Position numbers and translations under genes: made by a program. Under the pieces are notes generated by a model. It was not told the origin of the DNA. It worked only from the letters and a program-made list of their open reading frames with translations, and did not search any database. From Palsa-883 sp963847615 (GTDB taxonomy: Bacteria; Pseudomonadota; Alphaproteobacteria; Acetobacterales; Acetobacteraceae), in contig CAWKAN010000019.1 of NCBI GenBank assembly GCA_963847615.1, positions 310,001-374,000 of the forward strand: DNA of 64,000 nucleotides, written 5' to 3'. Each line of letters begins with the position of its first letter. Position 1 is the stretch's first letter. Shown here in pieces: positions 27,729-36,075 of this stretch.

Positions 27729-27821
27729 CGGCGCCCATGGCCCATGGGGCAATGATTCCGCCGGCTGGCATCAGCGCGCAGCGCTGCGGGACGCACGCCT
27801 GGTCAGGTGGTCCCCCGCCCA

Positions 27822-28180
27822 GGGCAATCGGCTGAAGCGAAGCAAGGTCAGGGCTCCGCCCTGAAACCCGCCAGGGCGGCGTTGCCCCCCTGGACCCCGC
27901 ACCCCCCGGGACAAGTGCCCGGGGGCAGGCGCCGGCAGCGGCCTCTGGACTCCATGACTGGGAGTGTGGGGAGGGGAAGGGGGCGTGTGGGCGAAGCGAA
28001 GGGGCGGCGTCCAGCATGCTGGACGCCGCCCCTTCGCTTCGCCCACACGCCCCCTTCCCCTCCCCACACTCCCAGTGAAGGGTTCCAAGGGCTCCGCCCT
28101 TGGCAGGGTTCCAAGGGGCAGCGCCCCTTGGTAGGGTCCGGGGCGAAGCCCCGGCTTGCTTCACTTCACCCGATTGCCCT
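27822..28180. repeat. GC-hairpin dispersed element, copy 4 (full, both ends visible)
   Basis: The most complete copy. GGGCAATCGGCTGAAGCGAA at the left and TTCACTTCACCCGATTGCCC at the right are near-perfect inverted ends. The interior contains the GCGGCCTCTGG block, the GGGAAGGGGGCGTGTGGGCG arm and apical stem GGCGGCGTCCAGC/GCTGGACGCCGCC. Its right end overlaps the ABC ATPase gene, supplying the last codons and the stop (RAIG-stop). Confidence 0.9.
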
Positions 28181-29269
28181 GGTCGCCCGCCGCGCCGGTT
28201 CGGCGCTCAGCACGATGCAATCCCGGGTTTCGAACGAGACGACCACCGCCGCGTCCTCGGCGATCAGCACCGGCGAGAACACCCGCATCGCCATCGGCCC
28301 GACTGCGACGACGTATTCGAAATGGCCGCCCAGGAACAGCCGCTGCCGCACCGTGCCGCGCAGCCGGTTGTGCCCGGTCATGGCACCGGAGTCGGCCTCG
28401 ATCGACAGCCGGTCGGGCCGCACCATCACCCGACCCGCGCCGGTTGCGGAGGCCCGGCCGAACGCCCGGATCGGCGTGCCGTCCGCGGCGACGCCTTCCA
28501 GTTCCTCGGCGTGCAGCAGGCGGATGTCGATGTCGAAGAAATTCGCCGCCCCCACCACATCGGCGACGAAGGTGTCCTGCGGCGCGCCATAGATCTGCTC
28601 GGGCGTGCCTTCCTGGCGGATGCGGCCGTCGTGCATCACCAGGATGCGGTCCGACAGCGACAGCGCTTCCGCCTGGTCGTGCGTCACGTACACCGTGGCG
28701 ACTTTCAGCTCGCGCTGCAGCCGGCGGATCTCGGCGCGCGTGTGGTCGCGCAACTTGGCGTCCAGGTTGGACAGCGGCTCGTCGAACAGCAGCACCGCCG
28801 GGGCGTGCACGATGGCGCGCGCCACCGCCACGCGCTGCTGTTGGCCGCCGGAAAGCTGCTGCGAGGACCGGTCGCGGACTCCCTCCAGCCCGACCATCCC
28901 CAGCACCTGCATCACCCGCCGTTCCACCTCGGCGCCCGGGCGGCGGCGGATGCGCAGCGGAAAGGCAACGTTCTCGAACACCGAGAGATGCGGCCAGATG
29001 GCATAGGACTGGAACACCATGCCGATGCTGCGGTGATAGGGTTCCACCATGATGCCGGCGGCGGCGTCGAACACCACCTCGCCGTCGATCTCGATGCGGC
29101 CCGCCTCCGGCGCTTCCAGTCCGGCGATGCAGCGCAGCGTCGTCGTCTTGCCGCAGCCGCTCGGCCCCAGCAGCGACACCAGCTCGCCGTCGGCGATCTC
29201 GAAGCTGACGCGGTCGATGATCGTCTTGTCGCCGAACCGCTTCACCAGGTTGCGCACGCTGATGCCCAT
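28166..29269 (-). CDS. ABC transporter ATP-binding protein (PotA/FbpC type)
   Basis: 367 residues from the ATG at 29269. Walker A GPSGCGKTTTLRCIAGLE, Q-loop VFQSYAIWPHLS, signature QLSGGQQQRVAVARAI, Walker B VLLFDEPLSNLDA and H-loop VTHDQ are intact. A C-terminal TOBE-like regulatory domain follows (residues ~240-360). It energises the fused permease encoded 8 bp upstream; substrate most likely an amine, organic acid or Fe(III)-type ligand. Its last codons derive from a dispersed repeat, so the C-terminus has probably been altered by that element's arrival. Confidence 0.9.
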   Translation of the reverse strand: MGISVRNLVKRFGDKTIIDRVSFEIADGELVSLLGPSGCGKTTTLRCIAGLEAPEAGRIEIDGEVVFDAAAGIMVEPYHRSIGMVFQSYAIWPHLSVFENVAFPLRIRRRPGAEVERRVMQVLGMVGLEGVRDRSSQQLSGGQQQRVAVARAIVHAPAVLLFDEPLSNLDAKLRDHTRAEIRRLQRELKVATVYVTHDQAEALSLSDRILVMHDGRIRQEGTPEQIYGAPQDTFVADVVGAANFFDIDIRLLHAEELEGVAADGTPIRAFGRASATGAGRVMVRPDRLSIEADSGAMTGHNRLRGTVRQRLFLGGHFEYVVAVGPMAMRVFSPVLIAEDAAVVVSFETRDCIVLSAEPARRATRAIG

Positions 29270-29277
29270 GTCTGCCC

Positions 29278-31017
29278 CTATACCCGCAGCGGCGCGCGCA
29301 TCACCAGCGCCATCAGGGCGACGGTGATCAGCGTGGCGACGATCGACAACGCGCTGGCCACGCCCCAGTTGGCGTTCTCGAAGAACGCCCAGATCGAGAT
29401 CGACAGCACCTGCGTGCTCGAGGTGTAGAGCAGCGCCGCGGCGGCGATCTCGCGGAAATACGCGATGAACAACAGGAAGTAGCCGCTTTGCAGCGCCGGG
29501 CGGAGCAGTGGCAGCACGATGCGCCCGAAGCTGGCGAGCCGGTTGGCGCCGGAGGCCCAGGCGGCCTCCTCCAGCGCGCGGTCGAGCTGCACCACCTGGG
29601 CGCCGACGGTTTCGGTGGCATAGGGCAGGAAGCGCGCCACGTAGCAGAACACCAGCACCAACAGCGTGCCGTAGATCGGCAGGTAGACGTACGACCACAG
29701 GAAGCCGAGGCCGATGACGATGCCGGGGATGCCGAATGGCAGCGTCGCCAGGATGTCCAGCCAACGGAAGCCGCGCGGTTTCAGCCGATGCGTGGAATAG
29801 GCGATCAGCGTGCCCAGCACCAGGCCGAACACGGCGCCGCCGCCGGCGACCACCAGCGTGTTCCAGAAGGCGCGGACGGTACCGGGGCTGTCCCAGATCT
29901 GCCGGTAGTTGCGCCACGTGTAGGCGGCCTCAAACGGATTGGCAACGAAATACTTGATGGCCGAGGTGTAGACCAGCGCGATCGCCGGGATGATGAAGCT
30001 GAGCAGCGCGTAAAGCAGGCAGGCCAGGTGCGCCGGCGTGCGCCAGCGCCCCAGGCTGAGCTGGCGGATGCGGTAGCCCCGCCCGGTCACCGTCGGCGCA
30101 TTGCGCCGGTGCACGACCTGCCGCTGCGCGAAGATCGACAGGCCGGTCACCGCGCTCATTGCCAGACCCACCGCGGCGGCCAGGCCGGTATTCGGCGGCG
30201 AGAAGGCGGTCAGCAGGTAGAGTTCCGTCGCCAGCGTGTTGACGTGGCCGGGAATGCCGACCAGCGCCGGAATGGCGAACTGCTCCACCGACAGCACGAA
30301 GCACAGCAGCAGGCTGGACAGCACGGGAAACACCATCAGCGGCATGGTCACGCGCCAAGCCGCCTGCCAGGGATTGGCGCCCGAGGCGTAGGCCGCCTCC
30401 TCCAGGCTGGCATCCATGCTGGAGAGCGGGCCGCGCAGCGTGAAGAAGGCGAAGGGCGTGATATGCAGCACCTGGATCCAAACGATCCCGGCCACGGAAT
30501 ATATATCGAACTGGAAGCTTTCGATCCCCAGCACGTCCGACAGGACGCTGTTGAAGATGCCGCCTGGCGAGCCGAGGATGACCCAGGCCATCGCCAGGAT
30601 GAAACCGGGAAAGAAGAAGCTCAGGCCGATGGCCGCCACCAGCATCCGCTTGTAGCGGAAGTCGGTGCGGTAGATCAGCCAGGCCATCATGCCGCCGCAG
30701 ACGCTGCTGAACAACGCGGTCAGCACCGATATGATGCAGGTCGTGAACAGCGTGTAGATGATGCCCCGGCTGGTCAGGTCGGCCCAGTTCTTCAGCGTAT
30801 AGGCCGCCTGGGTGCCCGGCCCGCCGGTGCGAAAGCTGCCGTACAGCAGCGACAGCAGCGGGGTCAGGATCAGGAACGCGGTGACGGCGAAGGTGACCAC
30901 GAAGATCGCCGCGATGGTCGCATGCGACGCCGCGTATCGCGCCCGGCGCGCGGGCGGCGCGATCACGCCAGGGCTCAGCGATGCGGTGCCGGTATGATCG
31001 GGCGGCGCCGGCGTCAT
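29278..31017 (-). CDS. ABC transporter permease, two fused permease domains (FbpB type)
   Basis: 579 residues, about 12 membrane helices in two homologous halves. Each half has an EAA loop: SLEEAAYASGANPWQAAWRV (first) and ALEEAAWASGANRLASFGRI (second). This fused architecture is standard for Fe(III)/thiamine/phosphonate-type importers. The ATG at 31017 overlaps the stop of the upstream decayed binding-protein gene (ATGA), showing ancestral operon coupling. Confidence 0.9.
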   Translation of the reverse strand: MTPAPPDHTGTASLSPGVIAPPARRARYAASHATIAAIFVVTFAVTAFLILTPLLSLLYGSFRTGGPGTQAAYTLKNWADLTSRGIIYTLFTTCIISVLTALFSSVCGGMMAWLIYRTDFRYKRMLVAAIGLSFFFPGFILAMAWVILGSPGGIFNSVLSDVLGIESFQFDIYSVAGIVWIQVLHITPFAFFTLRGPLSSMDASLEEAAYASGANPWQAAWRVTMPLMVFPVLSSLLLCFVLSVEQFAIPALVGIPGHVNTLATELYLLTAFSPPNTGLAAAVGLAMSAVTGLSIFAQRQVVHRRNAPTVTGRGYRIRQLSLGRWRTPAHLACLLYALLSFIIPAIALVYTSAIKYFVANPFEAAYTWRNYRQIWDSPGTVRAFWNTLVVAGGGAVFGLVLGTLIAYSTHRLKPRGFRWLDILATLPFGIPGIVIGLGFLWSYVYLPIYGTLLVLVFCYVARFLPYATETVGAQVVQLDRALEEAAWASGANRLASFGRIVLPLLRPALQSGYFLLFIAYFREIAAAALLYTSSTQVLSISIWAFFENANWGVASALSIVATLITVALMALVMRAPLRV

Positions 31018-31405
31018 TTCACGCCGAACACGCTCTGCCAGTGCTCGACAATGGTCTTCTGGATGTCCGGCGTCAGCAGCGTGCGGATATCGACCAGCTT
31101 CAGGGCGCTGTTGGCCGGCACGTATTTCGGCGCCGGCAGCCCGATGCGCAGCCCGGGCGCGCCGGACAGATCCTGGATGGCGCGCTGGCCCGGCTCGCTC
31201 ATCAGCCAGTTGCCGAACACCTTGCCGGCATTGGGATGCGCCGCATGGGGCGGAACGAACATCAGGAACGGTGCCGAGGGCACGCCGCTGCGCGGATACA
31301 CCTCGCCGATCGGCGGATCGTCGGCCAGTCCGTGTCGGCGGCCCGCGCCGCGCTGCCGCCCAGCCATCCGACGATGACCAGGACTGCAAGGAACACTGCG
31401 CGCAT
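31014..31405 (-). pseudogene. Decayed extracellular solute-binding protein
   Basis: ATG at 31405 with GGGAGA upstream starts a good signal peptide (MRAVFLAVLVIVGWLGGSAA, then RAAD). Soon after, around 31326, the frame must shift to read DDPPIGEVYPRSGVPSAPFL and a C-terminal ~100 residues ending TIVEHWQSVFGVK. The central ~200 residues of a binding protein are missing. The tail aligns with the C-terminus of the intact neighbour (NEWRTVFGLQ), so this is a degenerated tandem paralogue with an internal deletion. Confidence 0.8.
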
Positions 31406-31453
31406 CGGTTGTCGTCTCCCGGAGATCGCCGCCAAGCAGACGGCGTCGGCCGC

Positions 31454-32482
31454 CTATTGCAGGCCGAACACCGTGCGCCATTCGTTGACGATCGCCTGCT
31501 GCTTGGCGTGGGTCAGCAGCTCGGTGCTGAGGACGATTTTCTGTCCCTGCACGCCGGGCACCAGCTTCGGCGGCTTGATGCCGGGGCGGGTGACGGGCGA
31601 GCCGGCAATGTCCTGCAGCGCCTGCTGGCCGGGCAGGCTCAGCGCCCAGTTGAGGAACACCATGCCCGCCTCGGCATGCGGCGCCTTCGCGGGCAGCATG
31701 GCAGTGGTGGCGATCGCCGGCACGCCGGAAGCCGGAAAGATTATGCGGATCGGCGCGCCGTCCGCCAGCGCGCTGATCACCGGCGGATCGATCACCGCCG
31801 CCACCTGGATGTCGCCGCGGATCACCGCCTGGATCACCCCGGCGCTGCCATTGAAGAAGCGCACGCCGTTCGCCTTCAGGCGTTTCGCCACGTCCTTCAT
31901 GCCAAGCTGGTCCCACAGGGCCAGCATCTCCTGCACGGCGACGGACCGCCAGGGCGGGTCCATGCCGATCTTGTCCTTCCACTTCGCGTCGAAGAAGTCG
32001 GCCCACTCCTTCGGGGCGTCCGCGTCGCGCACGCGCGACTTGTTCGACACCATGCCCGCGCGGATCAGCTGGATCGTATAGATCTGGTTGTCGCGCTTGA
32101 ACTCGGCCGGGAATGCCGCCGCTTCCGGCGGCGTCCAGGTGCGCAGCCAGCCGTCCTGCTGCCATTTCGCCAGCGTGTCGTCCCACAGCGTGATCACCAC
32201 GTCGTTCTGCGAGGCGCCGGCGGCGTATTCGGTGTTGAAGCGCTGCATCAGCTCGGAGCTGCCGAGGCGGGTGGCCTCGACGGCGATTTTCGGGAACGCC
32301 TTGTGGAATTCCGCCAGCCACAGGTCGCCGAGCGGCGGCGGCGTGTTGTGGAGGATGTTGAGCTGGCCTTGTTGGTTGGCCGCGTCCACCACCTTGGCCA
32401 GGTCCGCGCCCTGCGCCCGCGCCGCGGCGGTGAACGACGCGGCCAGTGGCAAGGACAGGACCGCTCGGCGCCGCATCAACAT
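31454..32482 (-). CDS. ABC transporter extracellular solute-binding protein
   Basis: 342 residues from the ATG at 32482, with GGGAG 8 bases upstream; a TTG 15 bp earlier is less likely. N-terminal MRRRAVLSLPLAASFTAAAR reads as a Tat/Sec-like signal ending ARA-QG. The mature part (LNILHNTPPPLGDLWLAEFH, NDVVITLWDDTLAKWQQDGW) fits family 1 periplasmic binding proteins of the Fe(III)/organic ligand group. It feeds the fused permease and ATPase downstream, with a decayed paralogue between. Confidence 0.88.
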   Translation of the reverse strand: MLMRRRAVLSLPLAASFTAAARAQGADLAKVVDAANQQGQLNILHNTPPPLGDLWLAEFHKAFPKIAVEATRLGSSELMQRFNTEYAAGASQNDVVITLWDDTLAKWQQDGWLRTWTPPEAAAFPAEFKRDNQIYTIQLIRAGMVSNKSRVRDADAPKEWADFFDAKWKDKIGMDPPWRSVAVQEMLALWDQLGMKDVAKRLKANGVRFFNGSAGVIQAVIRGDIQVAAVIDPPVISALADGAPIRIIFPASGVPAIATTAMLPAKAPHAEAGMVFLNWALSLPGQQALQDIAGSPVTRPGIKPPKLVPGVQGQKIVLSTELLTHAKQQAIVNEWRTVFGLQ

Positions 32483-32710
32483 GGCGTTTTCTCCCAATCG
32501 ACTTGACCGGGAGCTTCCGACAGATCGGGGCCCATGTCCATAGTTGCGCTGCCTGACGCGGCGGCCGCCGCGCTAACGCCAAGCGCGACACCGTGCGTAC
32601 AACGACGCAACGGTTGTCATGCCGCGGACGTCGCAGCATCCGTCGCCTTCGTGCGTCCCGTGCGTTCGGTCGCACCGGCGCCGAGCGATCGCGCCGGCCG
32701 GCAATCCGGC

Positions 32711-32790
32711 TGACCATCGACCCGGCTGGCCATCGACCCGGTTGGCCATCGACCCGGTTGGCCGTTGACCCGGTTGGCCGTCGACCCGGC
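32711..32790. repeat. 16-bp tandem repeat, five units
   Basis: Five consecutive units of the form YTGRCCRTYGACCCGG: CTGACCATCGACCCGG, CTGGCCATCGACCCGG, TTGGCCATCGACCCGG, TTGGCCGTTGACCCGG, TTGGCCGTCGACCCGG. It lies 8 bp beyond the LysR stop, in the 315-bp space upstream of the binding-protein gene. Not part of a credible reading frame. I see nothing else in 32483-32797. Confidence 0.9.
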
Positions 32791-32797
32791 GGTACGT

Positions 32798-33694
32798 CTA
32801 TCGGGGCGCCAAGGCGGCCACTTCGCGATGAAATTGGTCGATAAGCTCCCGCGCGACGCCGCTGAGCCCACGCTGCGTCGGATAGAGTACGCCGAATTCC
32901 ACATCGATCCGTGGTTCGAAGGGAACCGCCACGACATCGCGCCCGTACAGCATGGCGGTGAACGGATCGACAATGGTCAGCCCGACGCCGGCGGCGGCGA
33001 ACGCACAGGCGATCGTGCTGAGCGGCGTCTCGACGCGCATGTGACGACGGACACCGGCCGTCGAAAATGCCGCGTCGATCCTGAATTGCATCAAAGTCGC
33101 GTGCCCCAGCGAGATGAACGGTTCGTCGTCGAAATCCTCCGGTCGCAGCCGGTGGCGTTTTGCCAGGCGGTGGCGGGCCGGCACCACCGCCATTGCGGGC
33201 ACCGCGGCAAGCGGCTCGACCGTGACGGCCGGATGCTCGACCGGCAGCTCGGCGAAGCCGACATCGCACTGGCCGGTCGCCACCCAGTCGAGAACCGCGC
33301 GCGACGTCAAGCCGAGCAGCGCCAGGTCGAGCCCCGGGCGGGTCGCCAGGAAGCGGCCGACAAAGCGCGGCAAGTAGCTGTTGGCCAATGCCGGCAGCGA
33401 GGCGATGCGCAACGTGCCGGCGCGGCGTTCGCGCAGCTCGACGGCGATCCCGAGAATGCGGTCGATCCCGATGAACGAACGTTCGACCTCGCGATAGAGC
33501 GAATGCGCCTCGCCGGTCGGCACGACGCGCGCGCCGCGCCGCTCGAATAGCCGCAGGCCGAGCCGCGCCTGGAGGTCGTGGATCAGCCGGCTCACGGCCG
33601 GCTGGGTCACGTTCATCAGCCCGGCCGCGGCGGTTATCCCGCCCGTCAGCATGACGGCGCGGAAGGCCTCGATCTGGCGCATGTTGATCGTCAT
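32798..33694 (-). CDS. LysR-family transcriptional regulator
   Basis: 298 residues from the ATG at 33694; a second in-frame ATG lies 12 bp later. N-terminal winged helix: MRQIEAFRAVMLTGGITAAA, then NVTQPAVSRLIHDLQARLGL, with recognition helix QPAVSRLIHDL. The C-terminal effector domain runs from ~90 on (GTLRIASLPALANSYLPRFV). It is divergent from the SBP/amine-dehydrogenase operon, the usual arrangement for a regulator of its neighbour, and co-oriented with the other ABC operon, so it may control both. Confidence 0.92.
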   Translation of the reverse strand: MTINMRQIEAFRAVMLTGGITAAAGLMNVTQPAVSRLIHDLQARLGLRLFERRGARVVPTGEAHSLYREVERSFIGIDRILGIAVELRERRAGTLRIASLPALANSYLPRFVGRFLATRPGLDLALLGLTSRAVLDWVATGQCDVGFAELPVEHPAVTVEPLAAVPAMAVVPARHRLAKRHRLRPEDFDDEPFISLGHATLMQFRIDAAFSTAGVRRHMRVETPLSTIACAFAAAGVGLTIVDPFTAMLYGRDVVAVPFEPRIDVEFGVLYPTQRGLSGVARELIDQFHREVAALAPR

Positions 33695-33720
33695 CCCGCC
33701 GTCCCCGGTCGCTGCGATCA

Positions 33721-33797
33721 CATAATATCCGCTTATGACCAACCCGTATCTTTCGATTTGACCCTGATGTCCGCGGCCATATGATCGCATATGATCG
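33721..33797 (+). promoter_or_regulatory. LysR-type operator and sigma-70-like promoter of the uptake/oxidation operon
   Basis: CATAA-TATCCGC-TTATG (33721-33737) is a T-N11-A palindrome typical of LysR binding, 27 bp from the LysR start. TTGACC (33758-33763), a 16-bp spacer and TATGAT (33780-33785) form a good sigma-70 promoter directed at the binding-protein gene. A 10-bp tandem CATATGATCG x2 (33778-33797) overlaps the -10 and probably provides a second contact site. Confidence 0.6.
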
Positions 33798-33855
33798 ACT
33801 GTATCGCGGCACGTCCTCGCGAGGCGGGCCGGCAACACAACAGGGGAGGAGCGAC

Positions 33856-34902
33856 ATGAGGAAGCAGGTCATGCTCGCGGTGGCGCTGGCCGCCACGGCG
33901 ATGTTCGCCGGCGCCGCGGGCGCCCAGGCCAAGACCCTCTACGTGGCCGCCTATGGCGGCTCGTTCGAACAGGTGATGCGCCAGCAGGTGTTCCCGCCGT
34001 TCGCGAAGAAATACGGCGTGACGGTCGAGTACGTCTCCGGAAATTCGACCGACAACCTGGCCAAGCTGCAGGCGCAGAAGGGCAATCAGCAGATCGACGT
34101 CGCGATCCTCGACGACGGGCCGATGTACCAGGCGGTGGCCCTCGGCTTCTGCGCGCCGCTCGCCCCGGCGCCGATCTATCACGACCTGTATGATGTCGCC
34201 GCCTTCCCGTCGGGCAAGGCGGTCAGCATCGGCATGGTCGGCACCGGGATCATGTACAACACGAAATACTTCGCCGAGCAGCACTGGCCGGCGCCGAGCT
34301 CGTGGAAGGACCTGGAAGACCCCAAGTTCAAGAAGCGGCTGGTGATCCCGCCGCTCAACAACAGCTATGGGCTGCATGCCCTGATCATGACCGCGCGGGT
34401 GAACGGCGGCGGCGAGAACAACATCGATCCCGGCTTCAAGGCGTTCAAGCAGGCGATCGATCCCAACGTCCTGGTCTACGAACCCTCGCCGGGCAAGATG
34501 ACCGAGCTGTTCCAGACCAACCAGGCGGTCATTGCGGTGTGGGGCTCGGGTCGCGAGAAGGCGCTCGCCGCCACCGGCTTCCCGGTTGGCTTCGTCTATC
34601 CCAAGGAAGGCGGCGTCGCCCTCGGGGTCGCGGCCTGCCCGGTGGCGGGCGGCGGCAACAAGCCCGAAGCCCAGTCCTTCGTGCAGTTCCTGCTGACACC
34701 GGAGATCCAGGCCATCCTGGCGGCGGGCGCCGGGCTGGGGCCGGTCAACAAGACCGTTTCCCTGCCCGCCGATCAGCAGGCCGGCATTCCCTATGGGCCG
34801 GCGCAGGTGGACCAGCTGCGCAAGATCGACTGGGACACGGTGAACGCCCATCGTGAGGAGTGGAACCGCCGCTGGACGCGCGAGATCGAAAGCGGCGGCT
34901 GA
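33856..34902 (+). CDS. PotD/PotF-type extracellular solute-binding protein
   Basis: 348 residues from the ATG at 33856, with GGGGAGGAG upstream. Signal peptide (MRKQVMLAVALAATAMFAGA...AQA-K). The mature protein begins TLYVAAYGGSFEQVMRQQVF and shows the spermidine/putrescine-binding-like fold (VEYVSGNSTDNLAKLQAQKG, VAILDDGPMYQAVALGF, GTGIMYNTKYFAE). Likely ligands are polyamines, opines or amino-acid derivatives. It heads an operon of ATPase, two permeases and FAD dehydrogenase subunits. Confidence 0.92.
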   Translation: MRKQVMLAVALAATAMFAGAAGAQAKTLYVAAYGGSFEQVMRQQVFPPFAKKYGVTVEYVSGNSTDNLAKLQAQKGNQQIDVAILDDGPMYQAVALGFCAPLAPAPIYHDLYDVAAFPSGKAVSIGMVGTGIMYNTKYFAEQHWPAPSSWKDLEDPKFKKRLVIPPLNNSYGLHALIMTARVNGGGENNIDPGFKAFKQAIDPNVLVYEPSPGKMTELFQTNQAVIAVWGSGREKALAATGFPVGFVYPKEGGVALGVAACPVAGGGNKPEAQSFVQFLLTPEIQAILAAGAGLGPVNKTVSLPADQQAGIPYGPAQVDQLRKIDWDTVNAHREEWNRRWTREIESGG

Positions 34903-35022
34903 CCGGCGGGACGCTGCCTGACCGGGAGCGGGCCCACCACGGTGGCGCGTCCCGCGCTCGGCAGGCGCAGCGGGGGCAGGCGCAGCGGGCGCAGGCGCGG
35001 CGGGGAGGGCAGGGCGGCTGCG

Positions 35023-36075
35023 ATGGCGTTTCTCGTGCTGGACGGACTGACCAAAACCTATGGCGGGACGGTTGCCGTCGACCGCCTGTCGCTGGCGGTC
35101 GGCGAGGGCGAGTTCGTCTCGCTGCTCGGCCCGTCGGGCTGCGGCAAGACGACGACGCTGCAGATGATCGCCGGCTTCCTCGAACCCACCAGCGGGCGCA
35201 TCAGCCTCGACGGCGCCGACCTGCTGGCCATCGCGCCCAACCGGCGCGGCCTCGGCATCGTGTTCCAGAGCTACGCGCTCTTCCCCCACATGACGGCGGC
35301 CGAGAATGTCGCCTTCGGCCTGGAGATGCGGCGCGTGCCGCGCGCCGAGCGGGACGCGCGGGTGGCGGAGATCCTGGCGCTGGTCGGCCTCACCGCGCTG
35401 GCCGATCGGTTTCCCAACCGGATGTCGGGCGGGCAGCAGCAGCGGGTGGCGCTGGCGCGCGCCCTCGCCATCCGCCCGCAGGTGCTGCTGCTCGACGAAC
35501 CGCTGTCGAACCTCGATGCGAAGCTGCGCGAGGAGATGCAGATCGAGCTGCGCCAGATCCAGCAGCGGCTCGGCACCACGACCATCCTGGTGACCCACGA
35601 TCAATCGGAGGCGATGGCACTGTCCGATCGCGTCGTCATCATGAACCAGGGGCGGGTCGAGCAGATCGCGCGGCCCGACATCGCCTATGGCGAACCCGCG
35701 AGCCCCTTCGTCGCCAGCTTCCTGGGCAAGACCAACCAGTTGACGGGCACGGTGCACGCGGGCGACGGGCAGCCCGTCCTCGCGATCGGCGACCTCGCCT
35801 GGCCGGCCGAGGCCGGGTTGCCGCCCGGTCCGGCCACGGTCTCGGTGCGGCCCGAGCGGATCGGCTTCACCGCCACCGGCGGGCTGCGCGGTGTCCTGCG
35901 CAACCGCGTCTTCCAGGGCAGCCATTGGCTGCTCCAGGTGCAAACCTCCGCCGGCCTGGTGACGATCATCCGCCAGAACAGCGGCGAGGCGCTGCCCGGC
36001 GAGGGCGAGCAGGTCGGGCTTGCCTGGCGCGCGGAGGACATGGCCCCGACGGCCGGGCCGGATTCCACCGCATGA
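35023..36075 (+). CDS. ABC transporter ATP-binding protein (PotA type)
   Basis: 350 residues. Walker A GPSGCGKTTTLQMIAGF, Q-loop VFQSYALFPHMTAAENVAFG, signature MSGGQQQRVALARALA, Walker B VLLLDEPLSNLDAK, H-loop VTHDQSEAM, and a C-terminal TOBE domain. The ATG at 35023 follows a short GCAGGCGCAGCGGG tandem stretch. The stop overlaps the next start (ATGA). It supplies energy for the permease pair downstream. Confidence 0.93.
   Translation: MAFLVLDGLTKTYGGTVAVDRLSLAVGEGEFVSLLGPSGCGKTTTLQMIAGFLEPTSGRISLDGADLLAIAPNRRGLGIVFQSYALFPHMTAAENVAFGLEMRRVPRAERDARVAEILALVGLTALADRFPNRMSGGQQQRVALARALAIRPQVLLLDEPLSNLDAKLREEMQIELRQIQQRLGTTTILVTHDQSEAMALSDRVVIMNQGRVEQIARPDIAYGEPASPFVASFLGKTNQLTGTVHAGDGQPVLAIGDLAWPAEAGLPPGPATVSVRPERIGFTATGGLRGVLRNRVFQGSHWLLQVQTSAGLVTIIRQNSGEALPGEGEQVGLAWRAEDMAPTAGPDSTA

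Noticed and set aside
27720..27821. A transposase fragment on the minus strand after Hint gene B (IIAPWAMG...)
   Set aside because: Too short and not matching a specific IS family motif by eye.
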